Assembly: GCA_028285405.1 (NCBI GenBank)
Contig: JANQPH010000032.1
Location: 52,018 to 116,017 of the forward strand
DNA from: Thermoleophilia bacterium
GTDB lineage: Bacteria > Actinomycetota > Thermoleophilia > Miltoncostaeales > Miltoncostaeaceae
DNA length: 64,000 nt
Direction of reading: 5' to 3'
The position numbers were made by a program, and so were the translations under genes. Numbering within the stretch: the stretch's first letter is position 1; each line of letters opens with the position of its first letter. This document shows positions 1-7,949 of this stretch, one piece after another. Under the pieces are notes generated by a model. The model worked only from the letters and a program-made list of their open reading frames with translations. It made no database searches and had not been told where the DNA came from.

Positions 1-1040
1 AGGCGCCGTCCGGTCTGGGCCGCCGGCTCCGGCTCCTCCTGCACGCGACGTGACGCGGACCGCCGCGAGGGCGCCTGGACCGCCGCCTCCTCGGGCGGCT
101 CACCCGAGAACCCCGTGGCGATGACCGTGACGCGAAGCGAGTCGCCCGCCGTCTCGTCGATCACCGCGCCGAAGATCACGTTGCAGTCCTCGGACGCCGC
201 GCTGCTGATGATCGCCGCGGCCTCGTCGATCTCGAAGAGCCCGAGATCCGGACCGCCGGTGATGTTCAGGAGCACGCCCCGGGCGCCGGAGATCGTGGTC
301 TCGAGCAGCGGGCTCGAGATCGCCGCCCGGGCCGCCTCGGTCGCGCGGTTCTCACCGGACGCGTTTCCGATGCCCATGAGCGATGCGCCCGCGTCGGCCA
401 TGATCGTCCGCACGTCGGCGAAGTCCAGGTTGATCAGCCCGGGAACGGTGATCAGGTCGGTGATGCCCTGGACACCCTGGCGGAGCACGTCGTCCGCCAT
501 CTGGAACGCGTCGATGATCGACGTGCGTCGCTCGACGACCTCGATCAGCCGCTCGTTCGGGATGACGATCAGCGAGTCGACCTGACCCGCCAGCTCGCGA
601 ATCCCGTCGTCCGCCCGCTGCGAGCGCTGCCTGCCCTCGAACGAGAACGGCCGGGTCACGACCCCGACGGTCAACGCGCCCTGCTCGCGCGCGATCTGCG
701 CGAGCACGGGGGCGGCACCGGTGCCGGTTCCGCCACCCTCGCCCGCGGTCACGAACACCATGTCCGCGCCGCGAACTGACTCCTTCAGCTCCTCGCGGCT
801 CTCCTCGGCGGCCTCGCGGCCGACCCCTGGGTCCGCTCCGGCGCCGAGCCCCTTGGTGATCGTGTCACCGATCTGCACCTTCAGATCGGCATCGCTCATC
901 GCGAGGGCCTGCGCGTCCGTGTTCACCGCGATGAACTCGACGCCACGCACTCCGGCGTCGACCATCCGGTTGACGGCGTTGGTGCCGCCTCCTCCTACGC
1001 CGCACACCTTGATGACGGCCAGATAGCTGCTGGATTCCAA
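1..1040 (-). CDS. ftsZ: Cell division protein FtsZ (3' end outside window)
   Basis: Tubulin-like GTPase that polymerises into the cytokinetic Z-ring. I translate 346 codons from a TTG at 1040 preceded by the strong ribosome site AGGAGGGG. The GTP-binding tubulin signature GGGTGTG lies at residues 102-108 and the T7 catalytic loop NLDFAD at 204-209. The globular domain ends near residue 315 and a Glu/Pro/Arg-rich linker begins; the C-terminal conserved peptide lies beyond the window edge. It is the last dcw gene seen, separated from ftsQ by 241 bp that hold its own promoter and inverted repeats. No ftsA is present, as is usual in Actinomycetota. Identity is certain; only the end is missing. 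Confidence 0.97.
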   Translation of the reverse strand, partial: MESSSYLAVIKVCGVGGGGTNAVNRMVDAGVRGVEFIAVNTDAQALAMSDADLKVQIGDTITKGLGAGADPGVGREAAEESREELKESVRGADMVFVTAGEGGGTGTGAAPVLAQIAREQGALTVGVVTRPFSFEGRQRSQRADDGIRELAGQVDSLIVIPNERLIEVVERRTSIIDAFQMADDVLRQGVQGITDLITVPGLINLDFADVRTIMADAGASLMGIGNASGENRATEAARAAISSPLLETTISGARGVLLNITGGPDLGLFEIDEAAAIISSAASEDCNVIFGAVIDETAGDSLRVTVIATGFSGEPPEEAAVQAPSRRSASRRVQEEPEPAAQTGRR

Positions 1041-1117
1041 GGTCGCCCCTCCTGGGTGGGCGGTGCCGTAAAGGTTCAATCTGCTGTGGAGACCGAGGCC
1101 AAGCTGATCTCAGATGA

Positions 1118-1136
1118 CCTCAAGTTGTGCTTGAGG
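1118..1136. repeat. Inverted repeat in the ftsZ leader (candidate operator)
   Basis: CCTCAAGTTGTGCTTGAGG is a 19-bp inverted repeat with perfect 7-bp arms around TTGTG. It lies about 55-72 nt downstream of the predicted ftsZ start point. A related perfect repeat sits at 1234-1248 and a degenerate copy at about 1168-1185. The shared TCAAG/CTTGA arms suggest sites for one dimeric regulator; this is inference. Confidence 0.5.
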
Positions 1137-1196
1137 GTACTTCGGAGGCCACCTTGGGCCTCATTCACCTGAAGTTGGCACTAGAACTCCACCGTG

Positions 1197-1225
1197 AACC
1201 TAGGTGCGGATCACCCAGCTGTCAA
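1197..1225 (-). promoter_or_regulatory. ftsZ promoter (sigma70-type)
   Basis: On the minus strand a perfect -35 TTGACA (1225-1220) is followed after exactly 17 bp by TAGGTT (1202-1197). The start point should fall near 1190, giving a leader of about 150 nt before the TTG start of ftsZ. It is one of the best promoter matches in the window, which fits ftsZ being expressed separately from the upstream dcw genes. Confidence 0.75.
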
Positions 1226-1233
1226 GGCGAATC

Positions 1234-1248
1234 TCAAGTCGTACTTGA
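1234..1248. repeat. Inverted repeat just upstream of the ftsZ -35 box
   Basis: TCAAGTCGTACTTGA has perfect 6-bp arms around CGT. It ends 8 bp upstream of the ftsZ -35 hexamer, a position typical for an activator or for one half of a looped repressor. Its arms match those of the repeat at 1118-1136. Confidence 0.5.
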
Positions 1249-1281
1249 TGGTTGCTCAGCGGGTTGTGAGCCAACCCTCGA

Positions 1282-2124
1282 TCATTGATCGATGTCTCCG
1301 ATGCCCGTCGTCGCCGCCGAATCGTCGACCGGTGTCACCTCGGGAAGCCCGCCGACCGCGGGCCGGTCGGCGACGCTCAGATCGATGTAGGTCGCCGCCT
1401 GCTCCTGCTCGGACGACAGGTTCGAGAGCAACGCGGTGAGGGCGGCGGCCTTGCTCACCACGTCGTCGGGCGCGCCGAACCGCAGCCTCGGCCCGTTGAC
1501 CAGCCGGCCCTCCAGCCGCCCACCCCGCATTCGCAGCCCGCGCAGCCGCTGCGCCACCTCGGGCGGTGTCGCGCCCGCGAGCGCAACCGCGCCCTTCGCC
1601 TGGCGCGGAACGGGCTCCCCCACTTCCGGCGGCGGAGCGGAGAGCGCGACGCGCGCGAGCCCCGATCGCGGCTCGGCCGGACCGAGCACCCGACCGTCGG
1701 GGGCGACGAGCACGCTCGTCTCACCGTCCGTCGCAACCGCCACGGGCCGGGCGGGCGTCACCCGAACGACGACACCGAAGGGCAGGTCGCGCGAGACCGA
1801 CACCGACTCGACCCAGGGATGGGCGGATGCCGCCTCTCGGATCGACGCGACGGGCGGGCGCAGCACCGTGCCGTCGGACACCGCACGCTCGAGATCCGCC
1901 TCGAGCGCCGCGGCATCGCCGGTGAGCTCGCCGCGCAGGTCGACGTCGCGCACCGAGAGCAGCGGCCCGGTCGCCAGGAACCACAGCGCGGCGGCCCCGA
2001 CTCCGACGGCGACCGTGCCGAGCACCACCCGGCGGCGGCGAGCGTGCGTGCCGTCGGCCACGGGCCTCGAGCGGCGACGCCGGTTCGCGTGAGGTCCGCG
2101 GACCGCTCGGGCGTCGCTGCTCAC
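1282..2124 (-). CDS. ftsQ: Cell division protein FtsQ
   Basis: Bitopic divisome protein that links FtsL and its partners to the FtsWI synthase. The 280-residue product has a basic cytoplasmic tail (residues 1-32), one membrane helix (about 33-51), a POTRA domain beginning at LLSVRDVDLRGE (about 55-122) and an FtsQ/DivIB beta domain. The GTG start at 2124 overlaps the murB stop as GTGA, which fixes the start and indicates translational coupling. It lies at its usual dcw position between murB and ftsZ. Length is normal for actinobacterial FtsQ. Confidence 0.9.
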   Translation of the reverse strand: MSSDARAVRGPHANRRRRSRPVADGTHARRRRVVLGTVAVGVGAAALWFLATGPLLSVRDVDLRGELTGDAAALEADLERAVSDGTVLRPPVASIREAASAHPWVESVSVSRDLPFGVVVRVTPARPVAVATDGETSVLVAPDGRVLGPAEPRSGLARVALSAPPPEVGEPVPRQAKGAVALAGATPPEVAQRLRGLRMRGGRLEGRLVNGPRLRFGAPDDVVSKAAALTALLSNLSSEQEQAATYIDLSVADRPAVGGLPEVTPVDDSAATTGIGDIDQ

Positions 2125-3050
2125 AACGGCGGGAGCGGGGCGGGGATCACGCCACGCTCGGGATCGAGGTAGCGAACCTCCGGCACGAGCACGGGCCCGC
2201 CGGACGCGAGCACGCGCCGGCGCCCCTCGGCCATCAGCGCCAGGACGTCGTTGGCGGTGCACCCACGCGAGGCCTCGATGAAGTTCGCGTGGACGGGCGA
2301 GAACCGTGCCCGGCCGACTGTCAGCTCCTTGCACCCGGCGGCCTCGAGCAGGCGGCCGGCGCTGTCGCCCTCCGGGTTCGTGAACACGCTGCCGAAGGTG
2401 CGAACCCCCTGTGGCTGCGTGCTTCGCCGCTGCCCGCGGAACTCGCTCAGACGATCCTTGATCGCAGCCGGATCGCCCGGCCGAAGCGCAAAGGACGCGA
2501 TGGCGACGACCTGGTGGCCGACGATCGCCGAGCGTCGGTAGCCGAGCTCGAGATCCGCCAGGCCGAGGCGCTCGCGGCCCTCGGCGGAGCAGACCACCAC
2601 CCATTCGATCGATTCGGCGACGTCGCCCCCGTGCGCACCGGCGTTCATCGCGACGGCACCCCCGGCCGTTCCGGGGATGCTGGCCCCCCACTCGAGCCCC
2701 TCGAGCCCCGCGGCCGCAGCGCGCTGCACCGCGCGCGGTAGCGAGGCGCCGCCCCCGCAGATCACGCGATTCGAGCGCACGGAGATGTGGTTGAGCGCGC
2801 CCGAGAGCCGCACCACGAGCCCGCGAAAGCCCTCGTCCGAGACGATCAGGTTCGAGCCCCGTCCGACCACGGCGATCGGCACGTCGCTCACCCTCGCCCA
2901 GCGCAGCGCGGCGACCAGCCGGCGGGTCGATCGGGCCGTGCACAGCCAGTCTGCCCGCCCTCCGACGCGAATCGACGTCAGCGGAGCGAGCGGAGCGTCC
3001 GGCTCGAGGTCAAGTGGGGTCGTGCGTCGATCCATCGCCGCCATCGCCAT
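2121..3050 (-). CDS. murB: UDP-N-acetylenolpyruvoylglucosamine reductase MurB
   Basis: FAD- and NADPH-dependent reductase making UDP-MurNAc, the second committed step of peptidoglycan synthesis in the cytoplasm. The FAD-binding motif GRGSNLIV is at residues 63-70, the GASIPGTAGGAVAMNAGAHG stretch at 122-141, and the proton-donor serine at 221 in GSVFTNP. Three in-frame ATGs occur at 3050, 3044 and 3035; any of them overlaps the murC end by 26-41 nt, so the exact start is unsure. About 300 residues, as expected. It is translationally coupled to ftsQ. Confidence 0.95.
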   Translation of the reverse strand: MAMAAMDRRTTPLDLEPDAPLAPLTSIRVGGRADWLCTARSTRRLVAALRWARVSDVPIAVVGRGSNLIVSDEGFRGLVVRLSGALNHISVRSNRVICGGGASLPRAVQRAAAAGLEGLEWGASIPGTAGGAVAMNAGAHGGDVAESIEWVVVCSAEGRERLGLADLELGYRRSAIVGHQVVAIASFALRPGDPAAIKDRLSEFRGQRRSTQPQGVRTFGSVFTNPEGDSAGRLLEAAGCKELTVGRARFSPVHANFIEASRGCTANDVLALMAEGRRRVLASGGPVLVPEVRYLDPERGVIPAPLPPL

Positions 3051-4428
3051 CGTGAGGACTGGTTCCGAGCGCGTCGAGCAAGTCCTGCCCGAGCTCGGTC
3101 ACGTCCCCCGCTCCGAGCGTGAGAACGAGGTCTCCGGGCCGCGCGACCTCGAGGACCGCGTCGCGGGCATCGCCCAATGTCGGGGCGTAGACGGCCGTGG
3201 TGTCCGCAGGCACGGCTCGAATGACGTCCGCGCCGCTCACCTCCGGATCGGGGGGCTCCCGGGCGAGGTAGACGTCGGTGACGATGGCCACGTCCGCTCG
3301 TCCGAGCGCCGCGCCGAGCTCGGGCGCGAGGGCTCGCGTGCGGCTGACCAGGTGCGGCTGGAACACCGCGACGATCCGGCCTGGCGCCTCCTGGCGGGCG
3401 GCGAGCAGCGTCGCGGTCAGCTCGGCGGGATGGTGCGCGTAGTCGTCGACCACCCGCACGCCGCCCCGCACGCCGCGCTCCTCGAAGCGTCGACCCACGC
3501 CGCGATAGCGCTCGAGCGCCCGCGCGGCCGTGTCCGGGGCCATCCCGCACCAGTCCGCCAGCGCGATCGCGCATGCCGCGTTCTCCAGGTTGTGCGCCCC
3601 CGGGACCGCCAGGTCGAGCGCGACGCGCCGGCCGTCCCGGAAACGCAGCTCGCTCCCGTCGGGCGCGACGAACGCGTCGGGTCCGCCCACCTGGCGGACC
3701 TCGCAGTCCGCTGAGCGCGCGATCCTGCGCGCGACCTCGTCCGGCCCGACGACGAGACAGCCGGTCCTCGGCAGCGTGGCGACGAACTGGGCGAAGACGG
3801 CCTCGACGTCGGCGAGCGACGCGAATGTCGCGTGATGGTCGTGGTCGACGTTGAGGAGGATCGCGGCGTCGGCGGGCAGATCGAGGAGCGAGCGGTCGCT
3901 CTCGTCGCCTTCGGCGACGAACCACTCCCCGCCGCCCCAGCGCGCCCCGGTGCCACCACCGTCGTCGATGCGCGCGCCGATGCAGCACGACGCGTCGGGG
4001 AGCGCGGTCGCGAGCATCGCCGACGTCGTGCTCTTGCCGTGCGCGCCGGCCACGACCAGGGGGCGCTTGGTCCGCATCAGCGCGGCCAGGAGCTCGGCCC
4101 GGTGGTGGACGGGCAGACCCCGTTCGCGGGCCGCCGCGAGCTCCGGGTTGTCCTCGCCGATCGCGGTGGAGACGACGACCGCATCGGTGCTGGCGGGAAG
4201 CGCGTCGGCACTGTGGCCGATGGTCACCACGGCACCGAGCGCGGCGACCGCATCCGTGGTCGGCGACGCCTCTCGATCCGAGCCGGTGACCGAGGAGCCG
4301 GACTCGAGCGCCAACCGCGCCAGGGCGCTCATCCCGGCGCCGCCGATCCCGATCAGATGGAGCCGTGCGGGAAGCGACAGCGCCCGAGAGCGGCCCGGCG
4401 CGTCGCCTGCCGAGCGCGGCGCGCTCAT
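3010..4428 (-). CDS. murC: UDP-N-acetylmuramate--L-alanine ligase MurC
   Basis: ATP-dependent cytoplasmic ligase adding L-Ala to UDP-MurNAc. The 472-residue product has the N-terminal Rossmann motif LHLIGIGGAGMS (about 23-34), the ATP loop AGAHGKSTT at 127-135 (a slight variant of GTHGKTT), a central Mur ligase domain and a C-terminal domain with DYAHHP and FQPH motifs. The ATG at 4428 overlaps the murG stop as ATGA. The same frame stays open upstream as an Ala/Pro-rich stretch, so a longer start overlapping murG cannot be excluded. A separate ddl gene is not in the window. Confidence 0.95.
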   Translation of the reverse strand: MSAPRSAGDAPGRSRALSLPARLHLIGIGGAGMSALARLALESGSSVTGSDREASPTTDAVAALGAVVTIGHSADALPASTDAVVVSTAIGEDNPELAAARERGLPVHHRAELLAALMRTKRPLVVAGAHGKSTTSAMLATALPDASCCIGARIDDGGGTGARWGGGEWFVAEGDESDRSLLDLPADAAILLNVDHDHHATFASLADVEAVFAQFVATLPRTGCLVVGPDEVARRIARSADCEVRQVGGPDAFVAPDGSELRFRDGRRVALDLAVPGAHNLENAACAIALADWCGMAPDTAARALERYRGVGRRFEERGVRGGVRVVDDYAHHPAELTATLLAARQEAPGRIVAVFQPHLVSRTRALAPELGAALGRADVAIVTDVYLAREPPDPEVSGADVIRAVPADTTAVYAPTLGDARDAVLEVARPGDLVLTLGAGDVTELGQDLLDALGTSPHDGDGGDGSTHDPT

Positions 4429-5672
4429 CCGCGGCGTCGCAGCCGCAACCGCGGGATCCGCGGCCGTGGCACGCGCAGCCGGGGCCGACGCGGGCGGGGC
4501 GGCCGCACCGACCCCACCCGCCGGCCGGCTCGCCCGACTCGCGCGAAGGCACCGCGGATCCGCCGCGCGCGACGCGTCTTCGGAGGCGTGCGCCTCCCCG
4601 CGACGTCCTCGACCTCGTCGGCGATCTCGTCCGCGGCCTCGGGACGGCCGACGGCGGCGGCGGCCTCGCCCATCGCGTCGAGGCGACCGCGATCCGCGAG
4701 CAGCGCACCCACGACCTCGCGCAGCCTCTGCCCCGTGCATTCCTCGTCGGCCAGCACGACGGCGGCACCGGCTTCGGCCAGCCACGCCGCGTTCGTCGTC
4801 TGGTGATCGGCGGTCGCGTGCGGATAGGGGACCAGGATGGACGGGCGTCCTGTCGCCGCGATCTCGAACACGGAGCCGCCCGAGCGAGCGACCACCAGGT
4901 CCGCCGCGGCGAGGGCGCTCGGCAGCTCGTGGGTGAACCCGAGGAGCCGGTACCGCGGATCGAGCCCGTCGTGGACGACGCGCTCGCGCACGTCGTCGAC
5001 GTTGCGCTCGCCCGCGACGTGGATGAGCTGGAACGGAGGATGCGGCCCGAACGCGTCGACCGCCGCGTCGTTCAGCGTCTGCGCCCCCTGGCTCCCCCCG
5101 AACACCAGCACCGTCGTCTCGTCCGCGTCGATTCCGAGCGCGTCGCGACCGGTGGCACGGTCGGCCTCGCGGATCGCGCGGCGCACCGGCCGTCCGGTCA
5201 CCACGTACCGCCGACCCTCACGCCCGGCGAGCGGAAACGCCAACGCGACGCGCTTGGCGAACGGCGCCGCCAGGCGGTTGGCGGCGCCGAGTCGCGAGTC
5301 GGCCTCCATCAGGACCACCGGACGGCGGCTCAGCCACGCCGCCACCGCAACGGGGCCGGCGAGATAGCCACCCGCGCCGACGACGACGTCGGGGCGCCGA
5401 CGGTGCAGGATGGCCAGCGCACGCGGGATCGCGAACGCCGTCTGCCACAGCGTGCGGATGTTGCGCAGGCTCGGGCGACGGTCGAACCCGCGAAGCGGGA
5501 GCGCATCCTCCTCGTATCCCTCGCGCTCGGGGAGGCCCTGTCCACCGGACCCCTTCGCGAGCGCGAACGTGACGTCAGCGCCGCGCTCGCGCAGCGCTTC
5601 GGCCACCGCCAGGGCTGGCATGACGTGCCCGCCCGTCCCGCTTGCGGCGATCAGCGCCCGAAGAGGTGGCAA
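4425..5672 (-). CDS. murG: Lipid II synthase MurG
   Basis: Peripheral membrane glycosyltransferase (GT28) adding GlcNAc to lipid I to give lipid II. The start is placed at TTG 5672, which puts the SGTGGH glycine motif at residues 11-16; an alternative TTG at 5711 would add 13 residues. The UDP-GlcNAc domain has VFGGSQGAQTLN and the ARSGGS loop. At 415 residues it is longer than the usual 350-370 because of a tail of roughly 55 residues that is very rich in Arg and Pro. Its 5' end lies inside the 3' end of ftsW, an overlap of about 98 nt. Confidence 0.93.
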   Translation of the reverse strand: MPPLRALIAASGTGGHVMPALAVAEALRERGADVTFALAKGSGGQGLPEREGYEEDALPLRGFDRRPSLRNIRTLWQTAFAIPRALAILHRRRPDVVVGAGGYLAGPVAVAAWLSRRPVVLMEADSRLGAANRLAAPFAKRVALAFPLAGREGRRYVVTGRPVRRAIREADRATGRDALGIDADETTVLVFGGSQGAQTLNDAAVDAFGPHPPFQLIHVAGERNVDDVRERVVHDGLDPRYRLLGFTHELPSALAAADLVVARSGGSVFEIAATGRPSILVPYPHATADHQTTNAAWLAEAGAAVVLADEECTGQRLREVVGALLADRGRLDAMGEAAAAVGRPEAADEIADEVEDVAGRRTPPKTRRARRIRGAFARVGRAGRRVGSVRPPRPRRPRLRVPRPRIPRLRLRRRG

Positions 5673-6849
5673 CGACTCGAAGGTCTGCTCCGAGGCGCCG
5701 CCGACGGGCAATGCTTGTGAGGACTCCGGCTGAGGCAAGGGCGACGACGAGGCTGCTTCCGCCGAACGAGACGAACGGCAACGGAACCCCCGTGACCGGC
5801 AACGCCCCGAGAACCGCGCCCGCGTTGACTGCCGCCTGGACGACGACGGCGGTCGTGAGGCCGGCCGCGAGCACCTGCTGGTGCACGTCCGCTGCGTCGA
5901 GCGCGATCCGGTACCCGGCCGCCGCGAAGATCGCGTATGCCGCGAGCAACCCGACGACCCCGACAAGTCCGAGCTCTTCGCCGACGGTCGCGAGGATCAT
6001 ATCGGTGTGAGCCTCGGGCAAGTAGAAGGCCTTCTGTAGCCCGTCACCCAGGCCGACGCCGGTCAGCCCGCCCGAGCCGAGCGCAACCTGGGCCTGCACG
6101 ACCTGGAAGCCGGCGCCTTCCGGATCGCTCCACGGATCGATGAACGCCGTGAGGCGATCGCGCCGGTAGCCGACGAACGCCACCGATGCGGCGGCGAGCG
6201 CCAACCCCGCGCCCCCGAGCACCGCGAGATGGTGGCCCCGGACGCCGGCGACCAGCAGGGCGGCAAACGCCGCGACCGCGAGCACGACCGCCGTGCCGAG
6301 GTCCGGCTCGAGGAGCACCAGGCCGAGCACCAGCGCCGAGCCGATCACGATCGGCATGAGCCCCTTGGTCGTTCGCAGCGCCCCCGGTCGCGCGGCGACG
6401 AGCGCGGCGATCCAGATCACGAGGGCGAACTTCGCGACCTCGGATGGCTGCAGCTGCCCGATGCCCCCGAGCACCAGCCACCTGCGAGAGCCGTTCACCT
6501 CGGTCCCGATCCCGGGCACCAGGACGATGAGCAGGAGCACGACCGAGATGACGAGGCCGGGTGCCGCCAGCTTGCGAACGGTCTCGGGACTCGTTCGCGA
6601 GAAGAGCAGGAACGCTGCGGTGCCGATGCCCGCGTACACGGCCTGGCGAGCGAGCAGCTCCAGCGGATCGCCGTCGGACAGAAGTGCCGTGGCGCTCGAG
6701 GCCGAATAGACCATGATCAGCCCGAAGCAGACGAGGGCGACGACCACGCCGAGGAGGACCTGCTCGGGTCTGGCCTTCGAGAACAGATCGAAGCCGCGGC
6801 TCGTGTCCTTGGTGAGCGGGCGGACCGGGCGTGTCGAGCGGGCACTCAT
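5575..6849 (-). CDS. ftsW: Peptidoglycan polymerase FtsW (SEDS family)
   Basis: Integral membrane glycosyltransferase that polymerises lipid II at the septum together with the transpeptidase FtsI. The 424-residue protein has many membrane helices, starting after SKARPEQVLLG, and family signatures such as MVYSASS near the N-terminus, NGSRRWL, EPDLGTA and the C-terminal LPFVSFGGSS. The ATG at 6849 follows GGGGGA. About 40 residues beyond the last helix are encoded in the stretch shared with murG. A 1-kb interval with an opposite-strand gene separates it from murD, so it probably has its own promoter in 6850-7052. Confidence 0.95.
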   Translation of the reverse strand: MSARSTRPVRPLTKDTSRGFDLFSKARPEQVLLGVVVALVCFGLIMVYSASSATALLSDGDPLELLARQAVYAGIGTAAFLLFSRTSPETVRKLAAPGLVISVVLLLIVLVPGIGTEVNGSRRWLVLGGIGQLQPSEVAKFALVIWIAALVAARPGALRTTKGLMPIVIGSALVLGLVLLEPDLGTAVVLAVAAFAALLVAGVRGHHLAVLGGAGLALAAASVAFVGYRRDRLTAFIDPWSDPEGAGFQVVQAQVALGSGGLTGVGLGDGLQKAFYLPEAHTDMILATVGEELGLVGVVGLLAAYAIFAAAGYRIALDAADVHQQVLAAGLTTAVVVQAAVNAGAVLGALPVTGVPLPFVSFGGSSLVVALASAGVLTSIARRRRLGADLRVVATSSGADRRKRDGRARHASPGGGRSAARARR

Positions 6850-6997
6850 GCGATCCCCCGACTTCGTCGCCCGCCTCGCGCCCCCTACGACTCCCGGGCC
6901 CGACGCAACCGGATCGGACCGGAGTTCCCGCCACGCCCCGGCGCGAAGGTGGTCCGACGCCCAGCACGTCGGGAGTTCTGCCGAGGGCGACGCGCTC

Positions 6998-7017
6998 GCG
7001 CCGAGCCAGCTCGGCGC
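6998..7017. other. Short inverted repeat between ftsW and the 7053 gene
   Basis: Perfect 9-bp arms GCGCCGAGC and GCTCGGCGC are separated by two bases. It lies in the 203-bp divergent interval that must hold the promoters of ftsW (minus) and the 7053 gene (plus). I see no clear -35/-10 pair for either. The repeat may be an operator or simply a GC-rich hairpin. Confidence 0.3.
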
Positions 7018-7052
7018 GGCTCGCAACACGGCCGGTGCACACACGCGCGCCC

Positions 7053-7949
7053 ATGACCCGCGCCGGGCCGGCATCGGCGGTGCCCGCCGACGCGCCGTTC
7101 ATAGTTGGGTGCCTGTTCGAGCATGCGCACGCCACGCTCGGTGCCGCTGCTGATCCTGCGCTCGTGCAGGCGTCGCTCGCGGCGCTCGACGGACTCGAGA
7201 CGAGCCCGTCGACAGCCCCCGTCCTCGACGCCCTCGTCCGGGAGGCGACCGCGCGACTCGAGCACGTCCGCTCGACGGAGCGCTGGCTCCTCGGAGCGGC
7301 GACGGCGCTCCTGGACGACGCGGCCGAGAGCGAGTCTGCGGCGGCGGCTCGTGGCTGGGCGCCGAGCGCGGCGAGGGAGCACCTCGACCGAGTGCGCAAC
7401 CGCCCGGGCGGCCTCGGTCCGGCTCCGCTCCGATTCGCCCGCCTCGGCGAGCAGCTCGAGCCCGCGAAGGCCCCGCCGGTCACCGGGATCGTGCTCCACG
7501 ACCTCCAGGTGCGAGCCGACACCCTCGCCGGATCCCCGGCGCTCGCCAGGCTCGAGGGGCAGCTGAGCTGCGCGAGCGAGTTGCGGGCCGAGGCGCTCGA
7601 CGCCGAGGCGGTCCTCCATGCCACGACCGAGTCCCCGGGTGCGGCCGTCATGCAGCTCCGCGCACTCGCCACGACCATCGGGCACGGGCCCGCATCGCGC
7701 CACGTTGCGGGCGTGAGCGAGCTCCCGTCGCCGTGCGAGCTGCGGCTGGCGGCCTCAGCCGCCGAGGCCGGTGAGCGACGGCCGCCGACGGCCGCCGACC
7801 TCGAGACGCTGCGGCGAGCCGGCCTGCGGATGATCGAGGCGGTCGCCGATCGCCTCGTCGGTGCTCAGGCAGCCGACCCGAGCCGTCGGCCGGGGACCGC
7901 GCCGAGCGCTCGCGCCGCCGCACGGAAGGCCTCCCCCCGCGCCGCGTAG
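7053..7949 (+). CDS. Unknown protein, opposite strand inside the dcw cluster
   Basis: I do not recognise this 298-residue product. It is rich in Ala, Leu, Glu and Arg, predicted mostly helical, with no signal peptide or membrane helix and only four cysteines. Codon third positions are mostly G or C (roughly 80% in the first 40 codons, higher later), as expected for a real frame; the competing minus-strand frame gives an Arg-rich shadow-like sequence. It sits between ftsW and murD but points against the whole cluster, and its last 85 nt overlap the murD 3' end tail to tail. No clear ribosome site precedes the ATG at 7053, so the start is unsure. Confidence 0.6.
   Translation: MTRAGPASAVPADAPFIVGCLFEHAHATLGAAADPALVQASLAALDGLETSPSTAPVLDALVREATARLEHVRSTERWLLGAATALLDDAAESESAAAARGWAPSAAREHLDRVRNRPGGLGPAPLRFARLGEQLEPAKAPPVTGIVLHDLQVRADTLAGSPALARLEGQLSCASELRAEALDAEAVLHATTESPGAAVMQLRALATTIGHGPASRHVAGVSELPSPCELRLAASAAEAGERRPPTAADLETLRRAGLRMIEAVADRLVGAQAADPSRRPGTAPSARAAARKASPRAA

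Noticed and set aside
6885..7703. Minus-strand frame of 272 codons in the ftsW-murD interval
   Set aside because: Its composition is Arg/Glu-rich without hydrophobic core pattern, and its third codon positions coincide with first positions of the plus-strand frame. The plus-strand frame has the expected third-position GC, so that one was kept.
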